Positions 35,343-44,092 of a DNA stretch of 64,000 nt are shown here, piece by piece (the stretch's first letter is position 1; each line of letters opens with the position of its first letter). The position numbers and the translations under genes were made by a program. Where the stretch lies: positions 76,707-140,706 of the forward strand of contig CALCYT010000040.1 in assembly GCA_937906455.1 (NCBI GenBank), in the 5' to 3' direction. The notes under the pieces were generated by a model. That model was given only the letters and a program-made list of their open reading frames with translations. It searched no databases and was not told the DNA's origin. The stretch comes from an uncultured Bacteroidales bacterium (GTDB lineage: Bacteria > Bacteroidota > Bacteroidia > Bacteroidales > F082).

Positions 35343-37187
35343 ATGTGCGGAATAGTAGCATACATTGGAAAAAGGGACGCTTATCCCATCCTGATAAACG
35401 GGTTGAAACGTCTTGAATATCGTGGTTATGACAGCGCGGGCGTGGCGTTGCTTAACGATAACGACGAGCTTAATATTTATAAGACAAAAGGCAAAGTCTC
35501 TGATTTAGAGAGCTTTACGAATGACAAGGACATCAACGGGCACATCGGCATCGCTCACACACGATGGGCGACTCACGGCGAGCCTAACGACATCAACGCG
35601 CACCCACATATCTCGCGCTCAGGCAATATCGCCTTGATTCACAACGGAATAATAGAGAATTATCTCACAATAAAGAAAGAGCTTCAGAACCGAGGATATG
35701 AGTTCAAATCCAGCACCGACACCGAGGTGTTAGTCAATCTCATTGAGGATGTGCAGCTTACGCAAAAAGTCGATTTGTTTGAGGCGACGCGTATAGCTCT
35801 GAACCATGTGAACGGCGCTTATGCCATCGTCCTGATTGAGAAAGGCCATCCCGACACACTCATCGCTGCAAGAAAAGGCTCTCCTATGGTCATCGGCATA
35901 GGCGGCGACGAGTTCTTCATTGCCTCCGATGCCACACCTATAGTAGGAATGACATCACGGGTGGTTTACATTGAGAATGAAGAAGTTGTGAAGGTGAGAC
36001 TTGGTGAGGAGCTGCATCTCAAGACCATCGACGACGTGGAGATGACGCCTTACATACAAGAGCTTCAGCTCAATCTTGAGTCTATCGAGAAAGGCGGTTT
36101 CGACCACTTCATGCTCAAGGAGATTTACGAGCAGCCCACCACAGTACGCGACACCATGCGCGGGCGTCTGCATGCCGACCTCGGGAAAATCACGCTGGGC
36201 GGCATCTTCGATTACGAGAAGAAGATTCTCAACGCCAGAAACATCATCATAGTGGCATGCGGCACCTCATGGCATGCCGCTCTCGTCGGGAGCTATCTCA
36301 TCGAGCTGTACGCAGGCATCCGCGTGAAGGTGGAATACGCCTCAGAGTTCCGTTATCGCACCCCCGTCATCTTCCCTGACGATGTGGTGATAGCGATATC
36401 ACAGTCTGGCGAGACGGCCGACACCTTAGCAGCCATTGAGATAGCGAAAGACAAAGGTGCCACTGTCCTCGGGATATGTAACGTCATAGGCTCCTCAATA
36501 TCACGTGTCACCGACGCAGGCATCTACACTCATGCCGGTCCAGAAATAGGTGTCGCCTCCACAAAGGCGTTCACCGCCCAAGTGGCAGTACTTACAATGC
36601 TTGCAATACATATTGCGGAACTCAACGGTCATCTGCCTAAGTCGAGAATCATGGAACTTATTCATGAGCTTGACCTCATCCCGCAGAAAATCCAGACCAC
36701 CTTGGAGAGAAGCGACATCGTGAAAGACATAGCCGAAGAGATGAAAGACTGTCACAACGCCATCTATCTCGGACGTCTGCAGAACTATCCGGTGGCTCTC
36801 GAAGGCGCACTCAAACTGAAAGAAATATCTTACATCCATGCCGAAGGCTATCCCGCCGCAGAGATGAAACATGGTCCTATCGCATTGATAGACAACGACA
36901 TGCCTGTTATCTTCATCGCCACCAATAAATCCACCTACGAGAAGGTGGTGTCGAACGTCCAAGAGGTGAAGGCTCGTCACGGAAAGATTATCAGCGTGGT
37001 GACCGAAGGTGATATTTTGGTTAAAGAGATGTCGGATTACGTCATCGAAATCCCTGATACTGAATGCACTTACGCGCCATTGCTGGCCACCATCCCTCTT
37101 CAGCTCCTCGCCTATCATATAGCGGTAAAACGCGGTTGTAACGTTGACCAGCCGAGAAATCTGGCAAAATCGGTTACGGTGGAATAA
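35343..37187 (+). CDS. glmS: Glutamine-fructose-6-phosphate aminotransferase (isomerizing)
   Basis: A 614-residue protein. The N-terminal glutaminase domain begins with the nucleophile Cys2 (MCGIVAYIG) and has HTRWATHGEPN and the NGIIENY loop. Two SIS isomerase domains follow with CGTSWHAALVG, ISQSGETADTL and AEGYPAAEMKHGPIAL. The C-terminus KSVTVE is canonical. It makes glucosamine-6-phosphate from fructose-6-phosphate and glutamine, the first step to UDP-GlcNAc for peptidoglycan and LPS. Only 3 bases separate its stop from the DUF5686 gene, so the two are probably cotranscribed. A glmS ribozyme is not expected in this phylum and none was seen. Confidence 0.97.
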   Translation: MCGIVAYIGKRDAYPILINGLKRLEYRGYDSAGVALLNDNDELNIYKTKGKVSDLESFTNDKDINGHIGIAHTRWATHGEPNDINAHPHISRSGNIALIHNGIIENYLTIKKELQNRGYEFKSSTDTEVLVNLIEDVQLTQKVDLFEATRIALNHVNGAYAIVLIEKGHPDTLIAARKGSPMVIGIGGDEFFIASDATPIVGMTSRVVYIENEEVVKVRLGEELHLKTIDDVEMTPYIQELQLNLESIEKGGFDHFMLKEIYEQPTTVRDTMRGRLHADLGKITLGGIFDYEKKILNARNIIIVACGTSWHAALVGSYLIELYAGIRVKVEYASEFRYRTPVIFPDDVVIAISQSGETADTLAAIEIAKDKGATVLGICNVIGSSISRVTDAGIYTHAGPEIGVASTKAFTAQVAVLTMLAIHIAELNGHLPKSRIMELIHELDLIPQKIQTTLERSDIVKDIAEEMKDCHNAIYLGRLQNYPVALEGALKLKEISYIHAEGYPAAEMKHGPIALIDNDMPVIFIATNKSTYEKVVSNVQEVKARHGKIISVVTEGDILVKEMSDYVIEIPDTECTYAPLLATIPLQLLAYHIAVKRGCNVDQPRNLAKSVTVE

Positions 37188-37190
37188 GAA

Positions 37191-39749
37191 ATGAAGAAAA
37201 CTCTCTTTGTTATATTATCACTGCTCGCCGGCATGATGGCTTATGCGCAACAAACCGTCGTGAAAGGGAAGATTACCGATGTGGAGACCGGAGAGACCCT
37301 TCCGATGGCGACAGTCACATATGTCGCTGAAAACAAGACATTTGGCACCACGAGCGACTTAAACGGCACCTATCGTCTCGAATCAGACAAGATTTTCGAT
37401 TATGTAGTCTTCCAATACGCAGGGTACAAACCTTACAAGGTGAAAATACAACGTTTCACCACCCAGACCATCAACGCGAAGCTGGAATCGGAGAAGATTT
37501 CCTTGCCTAAAGCTGAGGTGAAGGCAAAACGCAAGATAAAAGAACGTTACAAACGCAAAGGCAACTCGGCCATTGATCTCATACGCAAGGTTCAAAGAAA
37601 CGCCGAGAAAAACAGCCTGTCGGGTTTCGATTATTATCAATACGACGAATACAGCAAGTTAGAACTCGGACCGTCAAACCTCATCGACAGCCTTCAGAAC
37701 CTGCGGATTATGAAAGACTTGCAGTTCGTGTGTGAAAACGTACGGCATTCTGAGCTTACCGGAAGAAACTACCTCTCTATGTATTTCGTGGAGACATTGT
37801 CGAAGACGTATTATCGGAAAGACCCGTATTTCAAAACCACCGAAGTCACCGACACGAAAGACGTGTTGGTCAGCAAGTTCTTGGATTTCAACTCCATGGA
37901 ATCAGTTATCGACAACTGGATAGGTTTTGTCGATGTGTATCAACGCAACATAAGACTGTTCAACAACGAGTACACCTCCCCCATGTCACCGGTGGCAATC
38001 ACTTTTTATCATTTCTATATCGTTGACACTGTTAATATTGAAAACGAACCATGCATAGTGATGTCGTTCACACCTGCCAACCAGATGGACATGGGTCTCT
38101 GCGGCAGTCTTTGGATAACCAACGATTCATCATTTATGGTGAAAAAAGTACAGCTGCAGATACCACGACATTCAGGTACCAATTTCGTGGAATCGATGAT
38201 GTTTGAGCAAGAATATCAAAGGCTTGGCAATATGATGCTTCCCACACGATACAGTCTCATCGCCGACATTTACTATTTAGGTGTGGCACTGCACGGCAAA
38301 CGATCGGGTGTGTTTTCCAATATAGAGATAAACAAGCCTCAGCCTGACAATTTCTACTCTAAAAAGCCTGAAAAGATACGCAGCAATGGCTTTTACGAGC
38401 ATCGTGACGATGAAGATTATTGGAAAGAACGGCGTTTAGACAGCTTGTCAAATCGTGAGAAACTCATCGCCGAAAACAACGAAAAGCTCAAGCAATCATG
38501 GAGGTTCAGGCTACTGTCAGGCACTGTCTTCGCCTTAGGCTACAACTACATCGACTGTGGCAAGCTTGACATAGGACCTGTGTTCAACATGTTGAGCTAT
38601 AATGACATAGAAGGCTGGCGGCCACGTTTCGGAGCCAAGACGAACACTAATTTCCACAAGCATATCTTCTTGGAAGGTTTCATGGCTTACGGAACAAAGG
38701 ACAACAAACTCAAGTACCGCGGACAAATCATGTACTCATTCAACGACAAAGTCAACAACCAATGGGAGTTTCCGATGAACCTGCTGACGCTGTCGTATGA
38801 GCACAACACCAACGTGCCACGCATAGGCACTTTCGGATACAGTTTCAACGAGGACACCGACCGCCTCGGAAGGTCGTTCAACCGCCAAAGCAACTACAAG
38901 ATGATATTCATCGACAAAGTCAGGCTGAGTTACGATTACGAGACAAAAAACCAGATTGGGCTGAAGCTCTTCGCTGAGTATCAGGAACAAAGACCTCTCG
39001 GAGAGCTTGTGTATCAAACCATCGGAGGCAAGATATACGACCCGTTCACCACCAACGCCATCGGTTTTGAGCTGCGTTTCGCCAAAAACGAGAAGGTGTA
39101 TCAAATTCATCAGTACCGCAGACCGTTGGCAAGCTCCGTGGCACCGATAGTCACCTTGGGTTACAGCTACGGCGGCAAGGTCTTCGGCTCCGACTATGAG
39201 TATCACAAAATCCAGATGATGTTAAGCAAACGCTGGTTCTTAAGCGTGCTCGGCATCGCCGATTTCAACTTCACCGGCGGCGTAGTCCTCGGCGAGGCAC
39301 CTTATCCCATTTTGTATGTGCATCGGGCAAACCAAGGCATTTATTACGACGAAAAAGGGTTCAACCTTATGAATTATTATGAGTTCGTCAGTCAGTATTA
39401 CATGCAGGGACTGTTCGACTACACCTTCAACGGATTCATCCTCAACAGGATACCTCTCATCGGCAAGCTGAAGCTGCGTGAGGTGCTGTCGGTGAAGGCA
39501 GTATGGGGCGGCGTCTCCAGCGAATGCGACCCTTCAAACGGAAACGAGAAACTTTTCAAGTTCCCCACCGGTCCCGACAACGAGACCCAGACTTACACTT
39601 TTGATAAAGAGCCATATATCGAAGGCGGAATCGGAATCGCCAACATATTCAGTGTCTTGAGGATAGACTATGTGCGCCGTTTTAACTACCTCGACCACCC
39701 TGAAGTTGACAAATGGGGACTGTTCTTCTCCCTGAAGGTGAAATTCTAA
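37191..39749 (+). CDS. DUF5686-family outer-membrane protein with CarboxypepD_reg-like domain
   Basis: An 852-residue protein with an SPI signal (MKKTLFVILSLLAGMMAYAQ). A carboxypeptidase-regulatory-like beta-sandwich (about 22-105; GKITDVETGETLPMATVTY) follows. A Lys/Arg-rich stretch near 108-125 leads to the DUF5686 region and a C-terminal beta-barrel ending in FSLKVKF. It has no plug domain, so it is not a TonB-dependent receptor. The family is common in Bacteroidetes and its function is unknown to me; an outer-membrane location is inferred from the terminal strand pattern. It follows glmS by 3 bases. A paralogue is at 40618-43077. Confidence 0.83.
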   Translation: MKKTLFVILSLLAGMMAYAQQTVVKGKITDVETGETLPMATVTYVAENKTFGTTSDLNGTYRLESDKIFDYVVFQYAGYKPYKVKIQRFTTQTINAKLESEKISLPKAEVKAKRKIKERYKRKGNSAIDLIRKVQRNAEKNSLSGFDYYQYDEYSKLELGPSNLIDSLQNLRIMKDLQFVCENVRHSELTGRNYLSMYFVETLSKTYYRKDPYFKTTEVTDTKDVLVSKFLDFNSMESVIDNWIGFVDVYQRNIRLFNNEYTSPMSPVAITFYHFYIVDTVNIENEPCIVMSFTPANQMDMGLCGSLWITNDSSFMVKKVQLQIPRHSGTNFVESMMFEQEYQRLGNMMLPTRYSLIADIYYLGVALHGKRSGVFSNIEINKPQPDNFYSKKPEKIRSNGFYEHRDDEDYWKERRLDSLSNREKLIAENNEKLKQSWRFRLLSGTVFALGYNYIDCGKLDIGPVFNMLSYNDIEGWRPRFGAKTNTNFHKHIFLEGFMAYGTKDNKLKYRGQIMYSFNDKVNNQWEFPMNLLTLSYEHNTNVPRIGTFGYSFNEDTDRLGRSFNRQSNYKMIFIDKVRLSYDYETKNQIGLKLFAEYQEQRPLGELVYQTIGGKIYDPFTTNAIGFELRFAKNEKVYQIHQYRRPLASSVAPIVTLGYSYGGKVFGSDYEYHKIQMMLSKRWFLSVLGIADFNFTGGVVLGEAPYPILYVHRANQGIYYDEKGFNLMNYYEFVSQYYMQGLFDYTFNGFILNRIPLIGKLKLREVLSVKAVWGGVSSECDPSNGNEKLFKFPTGPDNETQTYTFDKEPYIEGGIGIANIFSVLRIDYVRRFNYLDHPEVDKWGLFFSLKVKF

Positions 39750-40382
39750 TCAGATGATGAGGTCGTCGAGCCTCACTTTAGGCACATAATGCACGCCGTC
39801 AACGCGATAATATGCGCGGCTTTCATCAACAGAAATGGTTTTAAGCTTGATGTTTTCCGCGCTTTTTCCAACCGCCAATATCGCGAGAGGCTCGTGACTC
39901 AACGCAAAATGTTCTACGATATTCACCTTGTTGAAGGCGCGAATCATCACGCAACCAAGCCCCATCTCGGTGGCTTTCAACGACATGCTCTGTAACGAGA
40001 TGCCGAGGTCAATGTCGATGATTTTCGTTTCCGGAGCCGTGGCACATACGATGATAAACGCCTCAGGCTCAGTGCCTTCGTAAGGCAGATGCAACTCTGG
40101 CAGCATGCCGCCGAGTTTGATGTTTTTCAAGACAAAATCGGCATCATCCCCCTTTGTCACAAGTTTGAAACGCAAAACTTGTTGGTTCTTCCCAGACGCA
40201 ATCTTGGTGTTCACCTTGACAATGCGCTCAAGCATGTCGCGTTTTACGACAAAATCTTTCTTATATCCGCGACAACTGCGGTTTTTCTCGAACAAGACAT
40301 CTAAAGAAATATGTTTTGCCGTCGATCTTCTTGAATTTGATGAAAATTCTTCCATGCGTTTTTCTAAATATCCGTCTGCCAT
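39750..40382 (-). CDS. Nitroreductase-family protein
   Basis: A 210-residue protein without signal peptide. The nitroreductase fold is shown by FEKNRSCRGYKKDFVVKRDML near residue 32, IDLGISLQSMSLKATEMGLGCVMI (about 120-145) and PLAILAVGKSAE near 165. It should bind FMN in the cytoplasm; the substrate is unknown. Its stop abuts the stop of the convergent DUF5686 gene with no gap. Its leader, between the -7 box at 40466 and the start, contains one copy of the repeat that is also inserted in the sugar-kinase gene. Confidence 0.83.
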   Translation of the reverse strand: MADGYLEKRMEEFSSNSRRSTAKHISLDVLFEKNRSCRGYKKDFVVKRDMLERIVKVNTKIASGKNQQVLRFKLVTKGDDADFVLKNIKLGGMLPELHLPYEGTEPEAFIIVCATAPETKIIDIDLGISLQSMSLKATEMGLGCVMIRAFNKVNIVEHFALSHEPLAILAVGKSAENIKLKTISVDESRAYYRVDGVHYVPKVRLDDLII

Positions 40383-40414
40383 TGTCTTAATAAGTTTTAG
40401 TAATTCTCTCTTTC

Positions 40415-40453
40415 CGTCATTTCGACTGAAACGATGCGGAATGGAGAAATCTT
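40415..40453 (+). repeat. Single copy of the CGTCATTTCGAC...GGAGAAATCT repeat
   Basis: A 39-base copy of the arm found twice, in inverted orientation, at 43209-43316. Ends CGTCATTTCGAC and TGGAGAAATCT are conserved; the middle differs. It lies in the predicted 5' leader of the nitroreductase gene. Confidence 0.75.
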
Positions 40454-40465
40454 TAATAATTTTTG

Positions 40466-40473
40466 CAAAATTA
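40466..40473 (-). promoter_or_regulatory. -7 box for nitroreductase gene
   Basis: Plus-strand CAAAATTA reads TAATTTTG on the minus strand; the leader would be about 75-80 bases. Confidence 0.5.
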
Positions 40474-40594
40474 ACAAATTTTCAGTTTCATCTGACATTT
40501 TTTAATGTAATTCATAAAATTGCGACTTTTAATGGGTAACTTAGAGTAATTCAAGAATGACATTAAAAATTTATTAGAGAAAAACATTTTTTAT

Positions 40595-40602
40595 TATTTT
40601 TG
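40595..40602 (+). promoter_or_regulatory. -7 box for second DUF5686 gene
   Basis: TATTTTTG matches TAnnTTTG, 15 bases before ATG 40618. Confidence 0.55.
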
Positions 40603-40617
40603 CATGTTTTAAGAATC

Positions 40618-43077
40618 ATGAAAATTAAAATAATTATAATATCAGTTTTCTTGCTATTTGTCAATATCATTGCCAAAGCACAGGTTTTCAGCGTCAGCGG
40701 CACCGTGATTGACAGCGTCACGCGGCAGACATTAGCGTTTGTCAACATCATCGTCAACGATGACGGCACTTTCGGCACAAGCACCGACATTGACGGAAAA
40801 TTCAGCATCAAAAGCAAGCATGAGATTAAGACTTTGACATTTTCCTACGTCGGATACAACAAAAAAACTGTAAGCGCCAATTTGTTGACCGAGACATCGA
40901 ATAAGATATTCCTTCAGCCGGAGATGTATGAGCTTCAAGAGGTTACGGTGTATGCCGGTGAGAACCCCGCACATCGTATCATCGATAACGTGGTGAAAAA
41001 CCGTCGGCGAAATAACCCCGAACAGCTTGATTATTACTCATATACGATTTACGACAGGATGGTTTTCACCGTCGATACCACCGAAGTCACCGACTCCATG
41101 TTTGTCGATTTCGGCAAAATAGTGCGCGACAACGACCTGATGGTGATGGAGACCGTTTCCGAGATTTATCATAAAAAACCTGATAAAAACAAGCGTGAGA
41201 TAAAGGCCAACATCGTCTCAGGACTGAAAAACCCGATGTATTTCTTCGTGCTTGACGGCATGCAAAGCTCACATTTTTATGACGAATTCATCACTGTTTA
41301 CAAGAAAAACTACGTCAACCCCATCACTCCGGGCAGCAAATCGCGTTATTTCTTCGGTCTCGAATCGACCATGCCGACCATCGATGGCGACACCTTATAT
41401 ATAATATCGTTCAAGCCGCGACGCAACACCACATTCGACGCACTTAAAGGCGTGATGACCATCACATCCGACGGCTGGGCTATCGTCAACGTGAAAGCTG
41501 AAGCCGCCGACAAAAGCAACACCCTCGACGTGAAAATACAGCAGCTTTACTCCAAAATCAATGATTCCGTGTGGTTTCCGGTACAGCTGAACACCGATAT
41601 CATATTCATTAGAATGCTCGCCTACAACAATTATATGGAAATTGGAATGGGACAACCCGAAATAAGCAACACATCGCTCAACGGCATCGGGAAAAGCTAT
41701 ATCTCAAACATAAACATCACCGAACCCATTGATAATAAAAAGTTTGGCTCAACCGACATCGACCTTGCCGAAGATTCGGGAATGAAAGACGAGACATACT
41801 GGAGTTATTATCGCAATGACAGTCTAAACGAAAGAATATTAAACACTTACAGGCTGGTTGACACTTTGATGGATGACATGGTAAACGAAATCGGCATCGA
41901 CATGGACGACCTCATGGATGCCGCGAACACCATCCTCAAGGACGGCTCCATACCTTGGGGCAAATTCAATGTCGGGCTGTCAGATTTCATGAACTATAAC
42001 ATCGGAAACAAGTTTTACCTCGGTCTTGGACTCTCCACTAACGAGAAACTGTCGAAAATCTTCAGAATTGGCGGCTATTTCGGCTATTGGTTTGGGCCTA
42101 AACGCCCCAACTACGGCGGCAATTTTGAGATTAAGTTCAACAAAAAACAAGATTTCGGACTGCATCTGCGTCTCGACCACCGTTACAACGTTTTAGGCGA
42201 TTATGACCTTATGAACGGCGGCAATAACCCTCTAAACGAGAGCAATTACAAGAATTTCTACATCAAGTGGACCACTCTGAACACCACGGCGTCGGCTGAG
42301 TTGTCAACGCGTTTCGCCAAGGTCTTTAAAGGCTTTGTGAGATTCAGCATCAGCGATAAGCAGATGTACGATTGGTATTCTTACAACCTTGGCGGACGCA
42401 GCTACAGCGGCACTTTCCGCATCACAACACTCGATTTCAGGGTCAGAATAGCACCTGGCGAGCGATATATGCTCGCCCCGAAAGGCCTCACCATCGTGCG
42501 ACAAGGCAAACCTATAATCTGGCTTTCTTACCAAAAAGGTCTGAAAGATATTCTTGACTGTCCGTTTGACTTCGACAAGATTCAAGCGCAGCTAACATAT
42601 TCATGGTTAACGCGTTACATTGGAAAATCGACAGTCACGATACAAGCGGGATATGTCTTTGGCGACGTGCCTGTGTTTGAGAATTTCAACATTTTCGCCA
42701 GCAACCACGGCTTCGCACTCTATGCCACCGAAAGTTTCGCCACCATGCAAATCAACGAATTTATATGCGACAGATTCGCTTTGCTTTTCTTTACTCATAA
42801 TTTCGGTAAGTTATTCAAAACCAAACGATTCAATCCAGAGTTTATCTTCGCGACCAATATCGGATGGGGCGACATCAGCGAAGTGCACAGACACAGCGGT
42901 TTGGAACTGAAAACCATGAAAGACGGATTTTATGAAAGCGGTATCGTTATTGATAACTTATTGAAAATCAGCACTGCAAGTTTGGGCTTCGGCACATATT
43001 ACCGTTATGGAGCCAATTCTTACGACAAAATTGGAGACAATTTCTCCTTCAAGCTCAAACTCTCAATAAAATTATAG
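40618..43077 (+). CDS. DUF5686-family outer-membrane protein (second paralogue)
   Basis: Start at 40618 (MKIKIIIISVFLLFVNIIAKAQ, SPI signal), downstream of a -7 box; an in-frame TTG at 40600 would overlap the box. The 819-residue protein has the same plan as the product at 37191-39749. A CarboxypepD_reg-like domain (about 25-105; GTVIDSVTRQTLAFVNIIV) is followed by a VTVYAGENPAHRIIDNVVKNR segment and the DUF5686 body with a barrel-like C-terminus (FKLKLSIKL). Sequence divergence from the first copy is large, so this is an old duplication or separate acquisition. Function unknown; outer-membrane location inferred. Its 3' end overlaps the convergent kinase gene by 6 bases. Confidence 0.83.
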   Translation: MKIKIIIISVFLLFVNIIAKAQVFSVSGTVIDSVTRQTLAFVNIIVNDDGTFGTSTDIDGKFSIKSKHEIKTLTFSYVGYNKKTVSANLLTETSNKIFLQPEMYELQEVTVYAGENPAHRIIDNVVKNRRRNNPEQLDYYSYTIYDRMVFTVDTTEVTDSMFVDFGKIVRDNDLMVMETVSEIYHKKPDKNKREIKANIVSGLKNPMYFFVLDGMQSSHFYDEFITVYKKNYVNPITPGSKSRYFFGLESTMPTIDGDTLYIISFKPRRNTTFDALKGVMTITSDGWAIVNVKAEAADKSNTLDVKIQQLYSKINDSVWFPVQLNTDIIFIRMLAYNNYMEIGMGQPEISNTSLNGIGKSYISNINITEPIDNKKFGSTDIDLAEDSGMKDETYWSYYRNDSLNERILNTYRLVDTLMDDMVNEIGIDMDDLMDAANTILKDGSIPWGKFNVGLSDFMNYNIGNKFYLGLGLSTNEKLSKIFRIGGYFGYWFGPKRPNYGGNFEIKFNKKQDFGLHLRLDHRYNVLGDYDLMNGGNNPLNESNYKNFYIKWTTLNTTASAELSTRFAKVFKGFVRFSISDKQMYDWYSYNLGGRSYSGTFRITTLDFRVRIAPGERYMLAPKGLTIVRQGKPIIWLSYQKGLKDILDCPFDFDKIQAQLTYSWLTRYIGKSTVTIQAGYVFGDVPVFENFNIFASNHGFALYATESFATMQINEFICDRFALLFFTHNFGKLFKTKRFNPEFIFATNIGWGDISEVHRHSGLELKTMKDGFYESGIVIDNLLKISTASLGFGTYYRYGANSYDKIGDNFSFKLKLSIKL

Positions 43078-43980
43078 TTTTTGATAAAAATCCAGCAAGC
43101 CATCTATAGGGTTTTTCAAAATTTTCTCACATGTAATATTATGATTTTCAAGTACTTGCAATAAAATGTCTTGAAAAACAAATGCTATTGAGCCGACAAA
43201 GCCGAACACGTCATTTCGACCGGAGCCGATAGGCGTAGTGGAGAAATCTCCTGCAATTGAACCGTTGCTTTGTTTGGAAGAGATTTCTCCACTCCCTTCA
43301 GTCGGTCGAAATGACGATAAGAATGCCTCAAAACATTCAGATACTATTGTCTTAATATATTGATTATCAATATTTTCACTTGCAAACTTAGCAAATTCAG
43401 CCAAATATCTTGAAGGCGACTCGCCATGGTACACGTTTTCCAACAGCGTTGCCCTGTCAAGATGATATTTTTCATCAAACTTCACGCGCAATCCGGCGGG
43501 CATTATCTTATAATAATAGTCATGCACCATACGTTTTCCGATATGACATCCACTGCCTTCATCGCCAATCATAAATCCAAGAGAGACACGGCTTTCGGTG
43601 ATTTTTTCACCATTGTATGCACATGCGTTCGAGCCGGTCCCCAAGATGCAGGCCACACCCGCTCTTCTGCCAAAGAGAGCATGACAAGCAGCCAAAGTAT
43701 CAGGATATACCTCTATGTCATTGATTTTGAACACTATAGCCATTATCATCGCCACTTTATTCTGATTAGCCTCAGTACCACATCCAGAACCGTAAAATAA
43801 AATCTTATCAACACATTGATTGTCAATGATTTCCTTGGCCTCGCAAATAATTCTACGGATAGTTTCATTATCAGTGAAGTTTGGATTGAAACCATTGGTT
43901 ACAAATCGTTTAGCGACAACTTTGCCATCTAAAACAAGCCATTCAGCTTTGGTTGAACCGCAATCGATAATCAGCGTCAT
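43072..43980 (-). CDS. BadF/BadG-family ATPase, probable N-acetylglucosamine kinase, with in-frame repeat insertion
   Basis: Start at 43980 (MTLIIDCGSTKAEWLVLDG), 15 bases from a -7 box. The 302-residue protein has the ASKHA phosphate-1 loop near residue 7, ILGTGSNACAYNG near 110, and GFMIGDEGSGCHIGKRM near 130. It ends with VGSIAFVFQDILLQV. Relatives phosphorylate GlcNAc or similar amino sugars in the cytoplasm. Between AFL (about residue 221) and VFGFVGS (about 258), 36 residues rich in Ser and Gly are encoded entirely by two inverted copies of an extragenic-type repeat (43210-43317). The frame is intact, so the product may still be active, with an added loop. Promoter and conserved motifs look normal. 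Confidence 0.82.
   Translation of the reverse strand: MTLIIDCGSTKAEWLVLDGKVVAKRFVTNGFNPNFTDNETIRRIICEAKEIIDNQCVDKILFYGSGCGTEANQNKVAMIMAIVFKINDIEVYPDTLAACHALFGRRAGVACILGTGSNACAYNGEKITESRVSLGFMIGDEGSGCHIGKRMVHDYYYKIMPAGLRVKFDEKYHLDRATLLENVYHGESPSRYLAEFAKFASENIDNQYIKTIVSECFEAFLSSFRPTEGSGEISSKQSNGSIAGDFSTTPIGSGRNDVFGFVGSIAFVFQDILLQVLENHNITCEKILKNPIDGLLDFYQKL
43209..43316. repeat. Inverted pair of extragenic-type repeats inside the kinase gene
   Basis: Left arm 43209-43251 and right arm 43280-43316 are imperfect reverse complements, each beginning at its outer end with CGTCATTTCGACCG and ending inward with AGTGGAGAAATCTC. The spacer 43252-43279 is about 28 bases. The unit spans 108 coding bases (43210-43317), a multiple of three, so the kinase frame is preserved. 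A third, single copy is at 40415-40453. Confidence 0.88.
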
Positions 43981-43995
43981 GTCTAAATTTTTCTG

Positions 43996-44003
43996 CAAAG
44001 ATA
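43996..44003 (-). promoter_or_regulatory. -7 box for BadF-type kinase
   Basis: Plus-strand CAAAGATA reads TATCTTTG on the minus strand, 15 bases from the start at 43980. It is divergent from the speA box at 44035. Confidence 0.6.
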
Positions 44004-44034
44004 AAAAAAACTTCACACCTATTGATATATTTGT

Positions 44035-44042
44035 TACATTTG
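44035..44042 (+). promoter_or_regulatory. -7 box for speA
   Basis: TACATTTG matches TAnnTTTG, 50 bases before ATG 44093. Confidence 0.55.
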
Positions 44043-44092
44043 CAGCTCAAAATAATGTCAAACTAAAAAGTGCGTAGCACGTTACTTTCACT

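Noticed and set aside
36501..37118. 205-codon open frame on the minus strand inside glmS
   Set aside because: Shadow of a strongly conserved enzyme; no motif, no start signal.
43072..43980. Kinase gene as a pseudogene because of the repeat insertion
   Set aside because: The frame, start, promoter, conserved motifs and C-terminus are intact and the insertion is a multiple of three.
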